Under the pieces are notes generated by a model. It saw only the letters and a program-made list of their open reading frames with translations, did no database searches and was not told the DNA's origin. Below are positions 36,161-47,640 of a stretch of 64,000 nucleotides of DNA, piece by piece; within the stretch, counting starts at the first letter, position 1, and every line of letters begins with the position of its first letter. This stretch comes from Poecilobothrus nobilitatus (Eukaryota; Arthropoda; Insecta; Diptera; Dolichopodidae), in contig OX352772.1 of assembly GCA_947095535.1 (NCBI GenBank), positions 221,407,617 to 221,471,616 on the forward strand, in the 5' to 3' direction. Position numbers and translations under genes: made by a program.

Positions 36161-36756
36161 TTATTTTGTTTTATTTTGTTTTTATAAAACACAATACAAG
36201 TACAATATCTTTACATACCTATTATTTTGCTTAGATTCAAAACATAAAATTGAATCTTTGTTGAATCTTTAAAAATCTTAAAAATACCTAAGCAAAAAAA
36301 AAATATCGAATTCGCAGAAGAGAAAATAAAAATTAATATTTGTTTCGATCATATTTTCATAGTTCATAGATTCAAATGACTAAATTGAATACATGACAAT
36401 ACATACACATTACATTACATAATTAACATAATAATATTATGTAAACATACATCTTAAAAACGAATAATATATATGTATATTAAATATTTATTAATACATA
36501 TGTATGCAAATAACAAAAATAAAAATATAGAAGAATATTACATATGTTATATTGAGGATTCAATTTCTTCTATTGAATCTATAACATAATTGATATTGGA
36601 ATTTGCCATTTGGCACAAAATAATATGTGTTGGTGTTCAATAAAATATAAATGTATAGGATTTTTAAATTTTTTAAAACTATTAGATTTTAAGTGAAGTT
36701 AATATTTTTACAACTGATTCAATGAATTAGTTGAATCTTAGGAGAAGTCGCCACTG
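36161..36756. repeat. hAT subterminal region with repeated GATTCAA..TTGAATC motif
   Basis: The palindrome-like motif occurs at about 36236, 36366, 36555 and 36717, and again just inside the other end of the element near 30771. Arrays like this often act as transposase binding sites in hAT elements; that role is inferred. Confidence 0.5.
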
Positions 36757-37478
36757 CTACAAAGGTATGGATCGGATCAGAATCAAATTCTGAGTCGGTT
36801 AGACCGTGTCCGTCCGTCCGTCAGCATGCTAACTCAAAAACTAAGAAGGCTAGAATCTTAAAATTTACACAAAATGTTCTGGAAGCAATTTTATGTTCCC
36901 TATTTTTTTTGTTCGAGTTCCGACCAAAACTTCTCCCAGTAGCTCCCGAACAACTAACTTTTAGATCTCCACAATTTTTTTGAAATAGTGCCATGAAATT
37001 TTAACTGCTGATAGCTATCATAAAAATATTAATTTTATGAGTATATTAATTTTTCTGTAGCCCCACCCGTTAAGGAGCTACAGCCCCCCAAAGTTCGAAA
37101 AATCTCTGTATTGAAATTGCTATAACACAAACTCTATAAAGTATATCTTTAATATGAAAATTCCAAACGATAGGTGCTATTATGAGTTTTACAAACATGT
37201 ATATAATAAATATATACTTGTGCTATACGGTGTCTTAATTTAAGGTTATGCGAAACTGAATTATTGCAGAATCCTTTAACCCTTCTATCTTCTCAATGGT
37301 TTAAGTTGGTGAAATTTTGACAGAAGTTAGATCTTTAAAAATAAGTATGAGTCATTTCAAAAATTTTTGTTTGTATCACGCCCCGTTTAGGAGCTGTAAG
37401 GGGTCAAAAACTGAAAATTTCCTATTTTTAAACACCTGTAAATTGAACATCTGTTAATAAAATTTTTTTGAAGTAATA
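36757..37478. repeat. Dispersed repeat, right part, with GTCC block
   Basis: Continues the repeat cut by the hAT element: AATCAAATTCTGAGTCGG, GTCCGTCCGTCC near 36810, then blocks such as GGAGCTACAGCCCC (37075) that resemble the inverted-arm family. No coding sequence is seen. Confidence 0.55.
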
Positions 37479-39308
37479 CTTAAAAATTAAAGCATCAACA
37501 TTATACTCTTATTTCTGTTAACAACTTTTTTTAATAATATAGGTTTACTTTATAATTGACGAAAGTGTTACTTGATTTTTTCAAATTTTCTAACAAATTT
37601 CTTTAACGAATTTTTTGTATTTTGTTTTACTCGATAATTTGAAATTGTTGAGGATATAATGCGTAGTACAAAAAAATGTAAATAAATAAACAACATAACG
37701 GTTGCTTGAAGAATTTTTATTTATATGATATTGATATACATACATACTTATATAATATCATGTTTATTTACATATCGTATATGTCACTGATGAATGAATG
37801 ATAAGAGTATAGATGTATATTACATAGCGCCGTATTTAGATACATATGTATATGTATTTTATTGTACTTATAAGAAATTATTCTATGAATGGAAATATTT
37901 TTAAAGAAATATTGCAATGTATGGCGATATACTTATAACAATATAAATATACTATGTGCGCTTTAATATAATATAATATTTAAAATTATATTTACTATTT
38001 TGTAATTTAATATACATTTACCGCTTAGTATTAAATGGTGCTATAGAATATTTGAAAAAGTTTTGGATTGATAATTGTTATGTGAAATGTTAGAATCTGC
38101 TTTTGAAGAATGTATAAATATATAGTTTAAATATATGTACAACCCATAGTTCTAACAATTATAAAATTCACCCAAATTATTTTAAAATACAGTGACAGGC
38201 TGTGAACATACTAACGGTTCGTACGGGTATCTAAGAGTTGACAAAGGCAACTGTATTCTTTCTCGTTTTTTAAAAAATAAATTACAATCTCTTACCCACA
38301 AAAATTTGTATTTTTTTCGCTTTTTAACCTTAACACCTTGTTGAATAGTTGCTGCATGGTATACGTGAGAGAATCATTAATGTAGATATTTTTATTTTTA
38401 TAGCTGTCCCAAATATTTCTGCATTTAACTTTTTATTTAACTTTTTTTCTCCAGAATTTTTTTTTTTGATAGGTAAAGAAGAGAACTTCACATATACAAT
38501 ACTAGCGATTGCATTGCTTTGAGAGTTGAGAGAGTTCACATCACTTAATAATACCGTACTTGCCTCTCTCTTGTTACACTGAGAGAGTATTTTGTACATT
38601 TTACAAAACGGTAATCCATATCATCTGAATTTACGTTAATGTTTAGAGAATCTTTAATTAGTGTAACTTCAGAAATACCAATTATATCAATGAAGTTTTC
38701 CATCTCTTTCTGTTTCATTACGTTAATTCTATCCTCCAGCATACCAACTTTTTTGCAGAGCTCGTAATTTATTTTTTCTAGTTGCACTAGTCTTGAAATG
38801 GCATTTGAGTTTAGGTTTTGTAACTTTATAATTTCATTGTAAAGCGTTTGCATAGTTATTTCGGCATCATTGTGGTTGTGACTAATCTTTATACTATTAT
38901 GTGATATACGAATTGGCGTATTATCATTTGAGATTGAATTTCTCTTTAAACAATTACTGCATTTGTATTGCTTTTTATTTTTTCTAAATATTCCAATTCG
39001 TTTTTATCAACATTGGCGCATTTTGCGTGAATAAATTTTTTGCAGTAAAAACATTGAATTTTAAGTTCACTTCTAATTAATTTATCTTCTAATCCATTTT
39101 TGTTACAATGTTCTCAATAATATTTTAAATATGTATTTTAAACTTATAAATTCAATTAAAATAATGACATTTAATCTTAAGTAATTCTCTATGCGTGTGT
39201 TGTCCAACAACACCTCATTGAGAAAGAATTTCTATAACATTATTGTATTTTCAAAATCCATTAGCTTAAATATTATTATTTACTTCAAGACGTGAACATA
39301 ACGAATAT
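37479..39308 (-). mobile_element. ORF1-only LINE-derived element, copy B
   Basis: Matches 3913-5812 throughout. It is joined on the left to the GTCC dispersed repeat and on the right to a truncated Helitron. Confidence 0.6.
38190..39110 (-). pseudogene. LINE ORF1 protein with PHD-like finger, copy B
   Basis: The same domain order as copy A: CFYCKKFIHAKCANVDKNEL finger start, coiled coil, FP-like end. The finger is joined in frame to the coiled coil here, unlike copy A. A 2-bp insertion near 38583 shifts the frame in the C-terminal half, and 30 bp are missing in frame near 38665. The two copies are broken at different sites, so the common ancestor was probably intact. Confidence 0.7.
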
Positions 39309-41267
39309 TTGTTATTAGCTTCGCTCTGTCTCTCCGTCTGTTTGCAAGACTTATATACTGTTTAATAAAGAGGAATGAAATATTAACTATGCATAGGTCT
39401 CTTAAAAGAGTAATGTTGTAGAACAACTTTTTTATGTACCCTCAACGTTGGAGATCCTACAGCATCGACAGCTCTTCACATTTTGAAAAGCTTCTTTTTA
39501 AATGTGCGTACATTTCAGATTCTGTATTCATATATTCAATATAATACATATTTTAATATAAAAAATACATGATTGTTTTTTACCTTTATAAATCAACCAG
39601 CATTTTTTTATGTTTAGTTTTTCTAATTATGTTTCCAAATTGATTGGCTAAAAATATGTGTAAAAAGTGTATATGGATAAGAGTGAAAAGTTTTCTGTTC
39701 TTTAAATATGTATGTACTCATTTTTGATTAAATGCTTTACAGAAATGTGAATGTTTTCTAATTTAAATGATTATGTTTATAGTATTTTTAAATATACGGA
39801 TATTATACCTAGTATATGTACATATTTTAAAGATATTTTATTGGAAATATGTTATACACATGCATCTTATTAGGTAGACCACATGTAAAGACCACATGTA
39901 AGTAATGCATTTCTGAATGAAGACATGATGATTGTTTAATGTAGGAGATTGTTTCTGTTTTTGAACAACGGTCGAAAATGTTATGTTGTTAACACTTAAA
40001 CACAGTATTCTTAAGATACTTAATAAGGTTACTTTAATTACTGTTCTATATTCGAAATTTGCATTGAAACGTTTTTATGGAATATTAAAAATAGTATAGA
40101 TAATAATAAAGAGTGTTGGAAATATCTTTTTAATAATAACAATACACACAATTAGGCAAAATATTATTAATAGGTAATCGTGCGAAAATGGGTTAACAAA
40201 CGTTAAAAAACATTTTGTCACAGGCTTTATTTAGAACCATAAATTCATCCTGCCAAATTAGAAACAAATTAGGAACAAATTTTTTTTTTGACAGTCTATC
40301 GTGTCGAAATGTGTTAATGTATCATAACAAAATTTATTGAATGAGTTTGTGTGCCAAAGTGCAATACTTGTGCAAATTTTCAATTGGTCAAATCGTTTAA
40401 GCACAACAACAAAAAATGAGAAACTTCATGGCCTGAAGCCTGATGGGTTAATGTACCGTAACCAAATCAACTCAGAAAGCTTTTGTTATAAAGACATACA
40501 CTTTGTAAATTTTCAACTAAATTTGTAAAACCGTTTAAGTGGACAACAAAAAAATATCATTGAGCCCTGGTGCCGAAACGGATTAATAAATCGGAACCAA
40601 ATCACCTCAGTGACCTCCTGTGGTAAAGAGCTACACTTCTGTAAATTTTCAATTCAATTGGCAAAACTGTTGTTAAGCGCGACAACAAAGAAATTGAAAA
40701 ACTTCATTGAGTCCTAATGCCGAAACGGTTTAATGGACCCAGTGATCTCCTGTGGTAAAGAGTTACACTATTGTAAATTTTTAATTCAATTGGTCAAACT
40801 GTTTTAACAGTACAAGAGAAGAATTTAATGAACTTTGTTCGGCTCTCCTGCCCAAACGGGTTAACGGAACTTCATAAAATATTTGTCACAGGCTTTTTTT
40901 CGGACCATAAAACCACCATACAAAATTGGACATAAATCAGAAACAAAAATTTGTTTGGAAGCCCGCCGGGCCGAATCCGGGTTATACATTGTATCCAAAT
41001 TTCTTCGGCAGCTGTCCAAAGCTGAAAAGAACATTTGTACAAATTTTCAACTCAATCGATCAAACCGTTTAGGCAACGAAACAACGAAAAAGCTTTAAAT
41101 GGCTCTCGGGCCGCAATGGATTAATGAACCGAAACAGCATATAGCCTATAACACTTTCCGGGGTGTAGAAATGTTGCTGCTAAATTTGGTTGCAATCGGA
41201 CTGGTTGTTTTTACGTGAAAAGGGCACAAACAAACAAACAAACAGAAATTCTTCTTTATATATTAGA
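39309..41267 (-). mobile_element. Helitron H7, truncated at its 3' end
   Basis: Matches the family from the GTCTGTTTGCAAGAC block to the reversed 5' end (TATATTAGA before a T at 41267). The terminal hairpin and CTAG are missing, replaced by the ORF1-only element junction at 39308. Confidence 0.8.
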
Positions 41268-41520
41268 TAATTTCCCCAGTACATTTTGAACTAAGAGTTT
41301 CTTCAATTTGAGTTTGATTTTTAACTAAAAATTGAAAAGAATTTAAATTTAACTCTATTAACAAAATAAAGAAAAAATAAAAGAAAACGACAAAATTAGT
41401 GACCTGCAATTTTCTTATTAAAACCGTTTGTTAAAAACAAACGGGATTGGACAAAAAGATCTGTTTTTTTTTGTCTTCTTCTTTCTCACTTTTTAATTTT
41501 TTTAAAAAGTGTAGTGATAT
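41268..41520. other. AT-rich spacer
   Basis: Contains a small inverted repeat AACCGTTTGTT / AACAAACGG near 41425. Nothing else is recognised. Confidence 0.4.
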
Positions 41521-42640
41521 CTATATATATAAAATTAAATATTCGTACTCATGATAATAAATGGTCAGTAACCACTTTTTACACATTTTAGAAAATTTCT
41601 TTAAAGATTTAACTTCTTTTATATCAGATGGCAAGCTATTGCAATATTTAAGAGCAAGGCAATCATAATTCTTTTTGTAATGAGTTAATCTAAGTTCATA
41701 AGAATGACATGTGCGTGTTTGAAAATATTCACTATTATTGAAACATTTTATTAAGCATTTGTAACCATAAAGATGTCTTAAAGATAAAATTTTGACTCTT
41801 GTAATAGTGGCCAGCAATTGAAATACCAATTTTTAACGTGAATAATACATATTTAATACATTTTCGTGCTAATAGGACCGATTCCAATGTATTCGAATAG
41901 GTACCTCCCCAGGTTGTAATCCCGTATTGGAGTTTTGAAAATACTAGAGCATAATAAATTTTGAAAAGTAATTCTACAGAGTTTTTTCAGTTTATAAAAA
42001 TTCCGTATGCAATTTAACATATAATTATTGAAAATATGCAGTTTCCAATTTAAATTATTGTCAATAATTCCCCCAAATATTTATAATTTTCTACAACTTC
42101 AATTTCAAAACAATTTGGGGAGCATCCCTGGCTGATATTTGCTATGTTTCCCTGGCAAGTTATATTAGTATACACAATTCTCGAACAATTTGCTCTATGA
42201 AAATTGAATTTTATACTAGAGTCTATTGTATTTTTAAAACATTTAACTTAAAAAACATTTGGTTTTATTACTTATTATAAGTTTATGAATCATGCACCAA
42301 TTTCTAAGTAAAGTTATGCCCTCTTCAATACATTTTTGTAGAGAAGAAACATTTATATTTCTGAGAAAGAGGAGTTATCCACAAAACCTGTGATATTTCC
42401 AATAAATGGTTGTGAATACAAAGAACTTATATAAATTAAAAATAATAATGGCCCTAAAACTAAACCTTAAGGTACACCCGATATTATAATTTGGTAATCA
42501 CTTAAGACACCATCAGCCTTGACTAATTATTGCAATCTACTGGTCAAATACGAATTAAGAAAATGCAACATAAAACCTCTAAAGCTTATCGATTCCAATT
42601 TTTTAATAAGAATTATTTTTATTTTTTAAATCTAAAATTG
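41521..42640 (-). pseudogene. LINE reverse transcriptase C-terminal half, degraded
   Basis: On the minus strand, a GVP.G-L-V-L-G-P-type block and LLFLIYISSLYS lie near 42430-42480, then NYKYLGGIIDNNLNWKLHI near 42050, and an uninterrupted final part (41829-41521) containing SYELRLTHYKKNY and YCNSLPSDIKEV. This is the end of a jockey/CR1 ORF2. Many stops precede the last 102 codons. It is another family from the copies at 1452 and 27418. Confidence 0.7.
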
Positions 42641-42679
42641 ATTGGTATACTTCTACAGGTGTCATATCTATGTAAGTAT

Positions 42680-43269
42680 ATTCAAAAGTATTAGATTGCA
42701 TAATCTGATAGCAAAAGAGTTTTCTGCTGAGTTGACAAAGTATTTGTTAAATTCATTAGCAATTTTTTGTGCGCAATTTATTGAAAAAGCAGCTTTAAAT
42801 GAACGGCAAAGAGTTTGTATGTCTTTTGTTCCACAACCCACAAACGAAATCAAAAAAGTTTTCACTGAACACAATCTGACCATAGTTTACTCCAATCGCA
42901 ACTAGTTATCAAATTTATTAGGTTCGACAAAAGGAAAACATCAAGTTTGAACAAAGGTGGTATTTATGAAATAGGTTGGGATAATTGTGAAAGCAAATAT
43001 TATGGTCAGACAAAAAGAAATATCAGTAAAAGATGGAATGAACATTTTTCTTATATAAAGTATAATAGGCCAAATAAGTCGACTATCGCCCATCATATAC
43101 TACAGAACAATCACACTCAACATCAATACATAATTTAAAACTGATTAAAGAGGTAAATGATCCGAATCGGTTAGATGCTTTTGAAAGTTATTTTATCCAG
43201 TCCAATGAGCATAATATGAACAATGATAATGGCCGATTAGTTCATCTCTCTTTTCTTTGGTATAGTTAA
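42680..43269 (+). pseudogene. Penelope-like element: RT end and GIY-YIG endonuclease
   Basis: The plus strand reads RVCMSFVPQPTNEIKKVF and TIVYSNRNQLSNLLG, the linker after a Penelope reverse transcriptase. After a frame change come GGIYEIGWDNCESKYYGQTK, ISKRWNEH and AHHILQNNH, the GIY-YIG nuclease with its Cys pair and catalytic Arg/His/Asn region. A stop at 43138 precedes the final DRLDAFESYFI-like part. The enzyme would nick target DNA. The reverse transcriptase core is missing, so this is a truncated copy. Confidence 0.8.
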
Positions 43270-43549
43270 TTTTTAATTGGTATGTATTTTCTTTAATTTT
43301 TCTATTATTTAAATTTTGTAAGTTAATAATTTCTAATGTCGAATTTTATTTTTTATGTTATTTTTCATCAATTGGTGGGTTGCCTAATTTAATATAATTT
43401 TATTTTATATTCCAATTGATATTAGTAATTTCTGTTAAGATTTTTATTTAAATTTTAGAAAATTTTGTTTTATTTTTTCAAAAAATTTCTGAATTTTGCT
43501 ATTGTTTTATTTACTTAATATTTCATTTCGTTTTACTTGTTTAGTGTAG

Positions 43550-43578
43550 CTGATGATGATCTGCAAGGCAGATTGAAA
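43550..43578 (+). ncRNA. Possible hammerhead-like core in the Penelope 3' region
   Basis: CTGATGA is followed by a perfect short hairpin (ATCTGC-AAG-GCAGAT) and then GAAA. This is the order of a hammerhead ribozyme core (CUGANGA, stem II, GAAA), and Penelope-like elements are known to carry such ribozymes. The base closing stem II is a T-T mismatch, and I could not find convincing stems I and III, so this may be decayed or chance. Confidence 0.3.
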
Positions 43579-43659
43579 TGCATTCAATGTTATTAAATTA
43601 AAAGAAGTTATTTATTTTGAATAAAATTTTTTTTTAATAATACATATGTACATGAGTAG

Positions 43660-43915
43660 TATGGATTAGCCGATTGTAGTCCATGTGGAGAGAAGCAAGC
43701 CGATTCTAGTCCATGTGGAGAGGAGCAAGCCGATTCTAGTCCATGTGGAGAGGAGCAAGCCCATTCTACACCATATGGAGAAGAGAATGCGATTCTAGTC
43801 CATGTGGAAAAGAGCAAGACGATTCTAGTCCATGTGGAGAGGAGCTAGCCGATTCTACACCATCTGGAGAACAGCAAGCAGATTCTAGACCATGCGGAGA
43901 AGAGCAAAAAAGCTT
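43660..43915 (+). repeat. 30-bp minisatellite encoding a 10-residue repeat
   Basis: About eight copies of a unit like GATTCTAGTCCATGTGGAGA plus GGAGCAAGCC. In one plus frame it reads SSPCGEEQAD repeated, but a 1-bp change near 43790 moves it to another frame, so no single frame covers the whole array. No surrounding gene was recognised. Confidence 0.8.
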
Positions 43916-43918
43916 TTG

Positions 43919-44710
43919 CGATGGCGTTGTACAGAGCGTCGTTTTTAAGCGGTAAAGTATGAGTTATAAAAAGGTTTGTGTCTTTGGTATTTGGTATTAT
44001 AAATTGGAGAGAATAATATGATATTTGATAAATAGTATTGAATATTTTAAATTATAGTGAAGAAATTAAAGTTTGGTTTGAATACAGAATTAATATTATT
44101 ATTATTGAAAAAAAAAATTCTCCTAATTAATAAATTTAAATTTGATTTAATGTTTATAAAAAGATGAATTATTATGATGTTTGAGAAGCTTTATAGTTAT
44201 ATTAAAATTACTAAATATTCAGTAGTAGAAATATTATTATTAAAATTAATTGTGTTGATTAGTTTTTTCTTGATGTTTAAAATAATGTAGAGTTTAAAAT
44301 ATAGCAATGGCGCTACAAACAGTGGCGGTTTTAAACAGCAATGTATAAATGAAAAATTGTGTGTCTTTGATATTTGAAATTGGAGAAATAATATGGTATT
44401 TAATTTAAAAATATTGAATATTCTAAGTTATAAGCTGGAGATATGAAAAGTTCTTAAAGCTTGATTTAAAATTAGTTTAATATTATGAACTTTGAGAAAT
44501 TTTGTAGTTAAATTAAAATTGCTAAATATTCATATAAATTTAACCGGTTCAATATGAAAATTTTTTTAAAGTTTAGCTTATACTTCAATAAAAAGTTCGT
44601 ATAAAAATAAAAAGTTTGGTTTAAATATAGAATGTAATAAAATTATTATTAAAATAGAGTGTGTATTCATTAGTTTTTTCTTGATGTTTAAAATAATAAT
44701 AACCAAATAA
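43919..44710 (+). repeat. Diverged direct duplication of about 0.4 kb
   Basis: ATGGCG..GTTTTTAAGC and TGTGTCTTTG(G/A)TATTTG near 43920-43990 recur at 44308-44375. TTAGTTTTTTCTTGATGTTT recurs at about 44261 and 44670. The copies are strongly diverged. No coding sequence. Confidence 0.55.
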
Positions 44711-45870
44711 AGGGTGTTCAAAATTGAGGTATCATTTTGATTTTACCGCCATTTTTTTTCTACCTAGAATTTTTATACGAGGTTTCTTTAGGTATATTCT
44801 AAATACATTCCGGTTAGTTAATATGGAACGTTACACGAAGGAACAACGTGTTTTTACAACATTTTTTGAAAATGGTAAAACAAAATTTGGTAGAGAAAAT
44901 GCTCCAACAAATCGTGCCATCAAGCTGATGGTTGATAAATTTCTAGAAACTGTATCTGTTCTTGATAACAGAGGCAACATTTATCAACGTAGTGGCCGTT
45001 CAACCGAGAATGTAGCAGCTTTCCCATTCGTCATCGTTCGCAGGAATTAAACATCAAATTATTACACCACATTATTCAACATTTTGCATAGTGATTTCCA
45101 TTTAAAGGCTTATAAGATCCAGCTGACGCAAGAATTAAAACTAACTGACCATGCATTACGTCGGCAATTCGTTTCTTGGGCAATCGAAAAACAAGAAAAA
45201 AACGAGAATTTTTTTAACAAAATAATCTTCACCGACGAAGCTAATTTCCAGCTCAATGACTACGTCAATAAACAGAATTGCCGCATTTGGGGTGAAGAGA
45301 ATCCAAGGGTTATCTTAGAGCAACCAGTACATCCACAAAAAGTTACGGTTTGGTGTGGTTTGTGGTCAGGAGGAATCATCGGACCATATTTTTTTGAAAA
45401 CGCAAATGGAAATGCGATTACGGTCAATGGAAATCGCTACAGGGAGATGATCCGAAGCTTTTTGTGGCGGGAAATTGATGATTTGGACGTAGAGAATATG
45501 TGGTTTCAACAGGACGGTGCTACTTGCCACACAGCAAGAGAAACAATAGATCTTTTGAAGGAAAAGTTCGAAGATCGCATTATTTCTCGTAGAGGAGGAG
45601 TGATGTGGATTTTTTTTGTGGGTTTTTGTGAAATCGAAAGCGTACAGCAATAATCCCACAACAATTCAAGAGCTTAAAAACAACATTATCGAGCAGATTT
45701 CAACCATTGAGAACAATTTATTGAACAACGTGATTCAGAATTTTGGTAAAAGATTGGAAGCCTGCCGAAGTAGTAGAGGGGGCCACTTGGCCACTACTAT
45801 TTATTTAATATTTCAAAAAAAAAGTCTTTTTTTATTAAAATTAAAATGATACCTCAATTTTGAACACCCT
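44711..45870 (+). mobile_element. Tc1/mariner-type transposon, defective
   Basis: Both ends carry AGGGTGTTCAAAATTGAGG followed by TATCATTTT as a perfect inverted repeat of about 28 bp. TA dinucleotides lie next to both ends, as expected for this superfamily. The element is 1160 bp with a single broken transposase gene on the plus strand. Confidence 0.9.
44823..45849 (+). pseudogene. Tc1/mariner transposase with deletions
   Basis: It begins MERYTKEQRVFTTFF (helix-turn-helix region). A deletion and frame change near 45045 remove part of the DNA-binding domain. The catalytic part keeps FNKIIFTDEANFQL (first Asp), KVTVWCGLWSGG and MWFQQDGATCHTARE (second Asp). The next frame resumes with FVKSKAYSNNPTTIQELK. 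The segment that should hold the third catalytic acidic residue, between 45600 and 45615, is deleted, so this copy could not cut DNA even if the frames were joined. The family is a mariner-like branch of insects. Confidence 0.85.
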
Positions 45871-46266
45871 ATACAAGTATGTTAAAAAAATTTTATTTAT
45901 AAACTTAATCTTATCTTATTTTATTTATAAACATTATTATTATACAATGTGTAACTATTAGAACATGAGAACAATAAAAAAAAATTAAATGTTACATTAT
46001 TATTACACAAAATTATTTCTTATAAACTTCTATATTTAAATTTAATTATATTAATTAATTTATTTAATTTGTATAAACAAATTGTGTAATGAATGCAACA
46101 AAGTTGCACGATTATGCATTCTCATTAACTTTTAGCGAAAGTTGATTTCTAAGAACAAATTCCATATTTAAGTTATCAATGAAAAGACAACTTGACAACT
46201 GTATAATTTATGCAGAATTTGTAAATTTTGCAAATACTGCAACAATGTTGTATCATATTAGAATAA
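45871..46266. other. AT-rich spacer
   Basis: Long AT-rich sequence with TTATTTATAAAC runs. Nothing is recognised. Confidence 0.5.
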
Positions 46267-46334
46267 TGGTACGTTCACAAACACTTGATTTTGAGAAATT
46301 GAGATGATTTCGATAATTGAGTTGATTTTCTCCT

Positions 46335-47640
46335 TTTTAGCACATTTCCAAAAAAATTTTGAAAAAATGTGGTTAGTTTGGTTATTAGTCCGTCCGTCCG
46401 TCCGTCCGTCTGTTTACAAAACTTCTACACCATTAAAGATAGACAAAAAAAAAATTTTAACCATGAGTAGGTCTCATGATAAAAATAATTTTGTGGAACA
46501 ACTTTTTCATGTAGCCCCAACCATTACGGAGCTACAGCCCCTCAAACTTTGAAAAAGCCCTATTTTTAAATGCATATATCTTATGTTCTGCTTAAGATTT
46601 TTTCAATCTGAAAACGTCATGCGACAGGCCTTTTTTCTAACTTTGTAAATTAATATCAAAATTATACAATTTTTTTTAAATTTAGTATTTAAATTCACCT
46701 TTATATGAAAACCAAATTTTGCATGATTTTTCTACTTTCATAACTCCGGCATGCTTCTAGATAGGGGTTTGAAATTTTGAGGCAAGAAAGAACTTTTAGA
46801 ATTAGTATAAGTTTGCTCAGAATTTTTTTTTGGACCACCCCCTGTTTATAAATTTTTAGAGCTTAAAAATTGAAAATTTGCTATTTTTAAACACCTGTAA
46901 CTTAGGAACCTGTACACATTTTACTTCTGCAAGATATAAAAATTAAAGCTACAGTAATATATTTTTACGTGTGTTAAAGATTTATTTTAGTTGTAGAGAG
47001 TTCCAAAGTTGCAGCTCTTCAAAATTGTGGAAAAGCCCCATTTTCAGATGTATATATTTCAGGCTCGGTGCAATAGTTTTGCAATCTAAAACCGCCAGAA
47101 GATCGAAAATTTTATTATCTATATAAAACAGTATCAAAATTATGAAATATTTTGTAATTTACTATTTAAATTTACCGTTATGTGAAAACCACATTTTGCA
47201 TGATATTTCTTTTTTCAAAACTCCGGTACGCTTTTAGATAGGAACCTGAAATTTTTGAGACAGTTAAGAACTTTTAGAATTAGTATAAGTTTCCTAAGAA
47301 AATTTTTTGGTAACACCCCCTCTTTAAGAGTTATTACGCCTCAAAAATTGAAAATTTGCTATTTTTAGACCCCTGTAACTTAGGCACTTGTGAAAATTTT
47401 GCTTCAGCAAGACATGAAAATTAAAGGTTCAGTAATATATTTTTACGTGGGTTAACGGCTTTCCTTAGTTATATAGGATTCCGGATTTACGGCCCCTCAA
47501 AATTTCAAAAATGTCCTATTTTCACATTTTTTCTTATTACATGAAATTTTCAAATTTTTGTGTAAGTCACACTTCTAAACAGTTTGTATTGAGTTTTGGA
47601 AATGTGCGCTTTTAAAAACCGTTGGTTTACATTTTACTTT
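46335..47640 (-). repeat. Single arm of the inverted-repeat family
   Basis: Matches the right arm 34903-36160 in the same orientation, including the CCGTCCGTCCGTCC block and the ~475-bp internal units. It is flanked by sequences (46267-46330 and 47960-48051) that are rough inverted copies of each other (GTACGTT..CAAAC and GTTTGGAAACGTAC), so it may sit inside another element. Confidence 0.75.

Larger units (their letters stand above)
30739..36756 (-). mobile_element. hAT transposon with 8-bp target duplication
   Basis: The left end reads CAGTGGCGGCTCGTCG and the right end GAGAAGTCGCCACTG, an imperfect terminal inverted repeat. CTACAAAG is present immediately outside both ends (30731-30738 and 36757-36764), an exact 8-bp target duplication as hAT elements make. 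The element is 6018 bp. It holds a broken transposase gene on the minus strand and a large inverted repeat (32881-36160). Confidence 0.9.
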
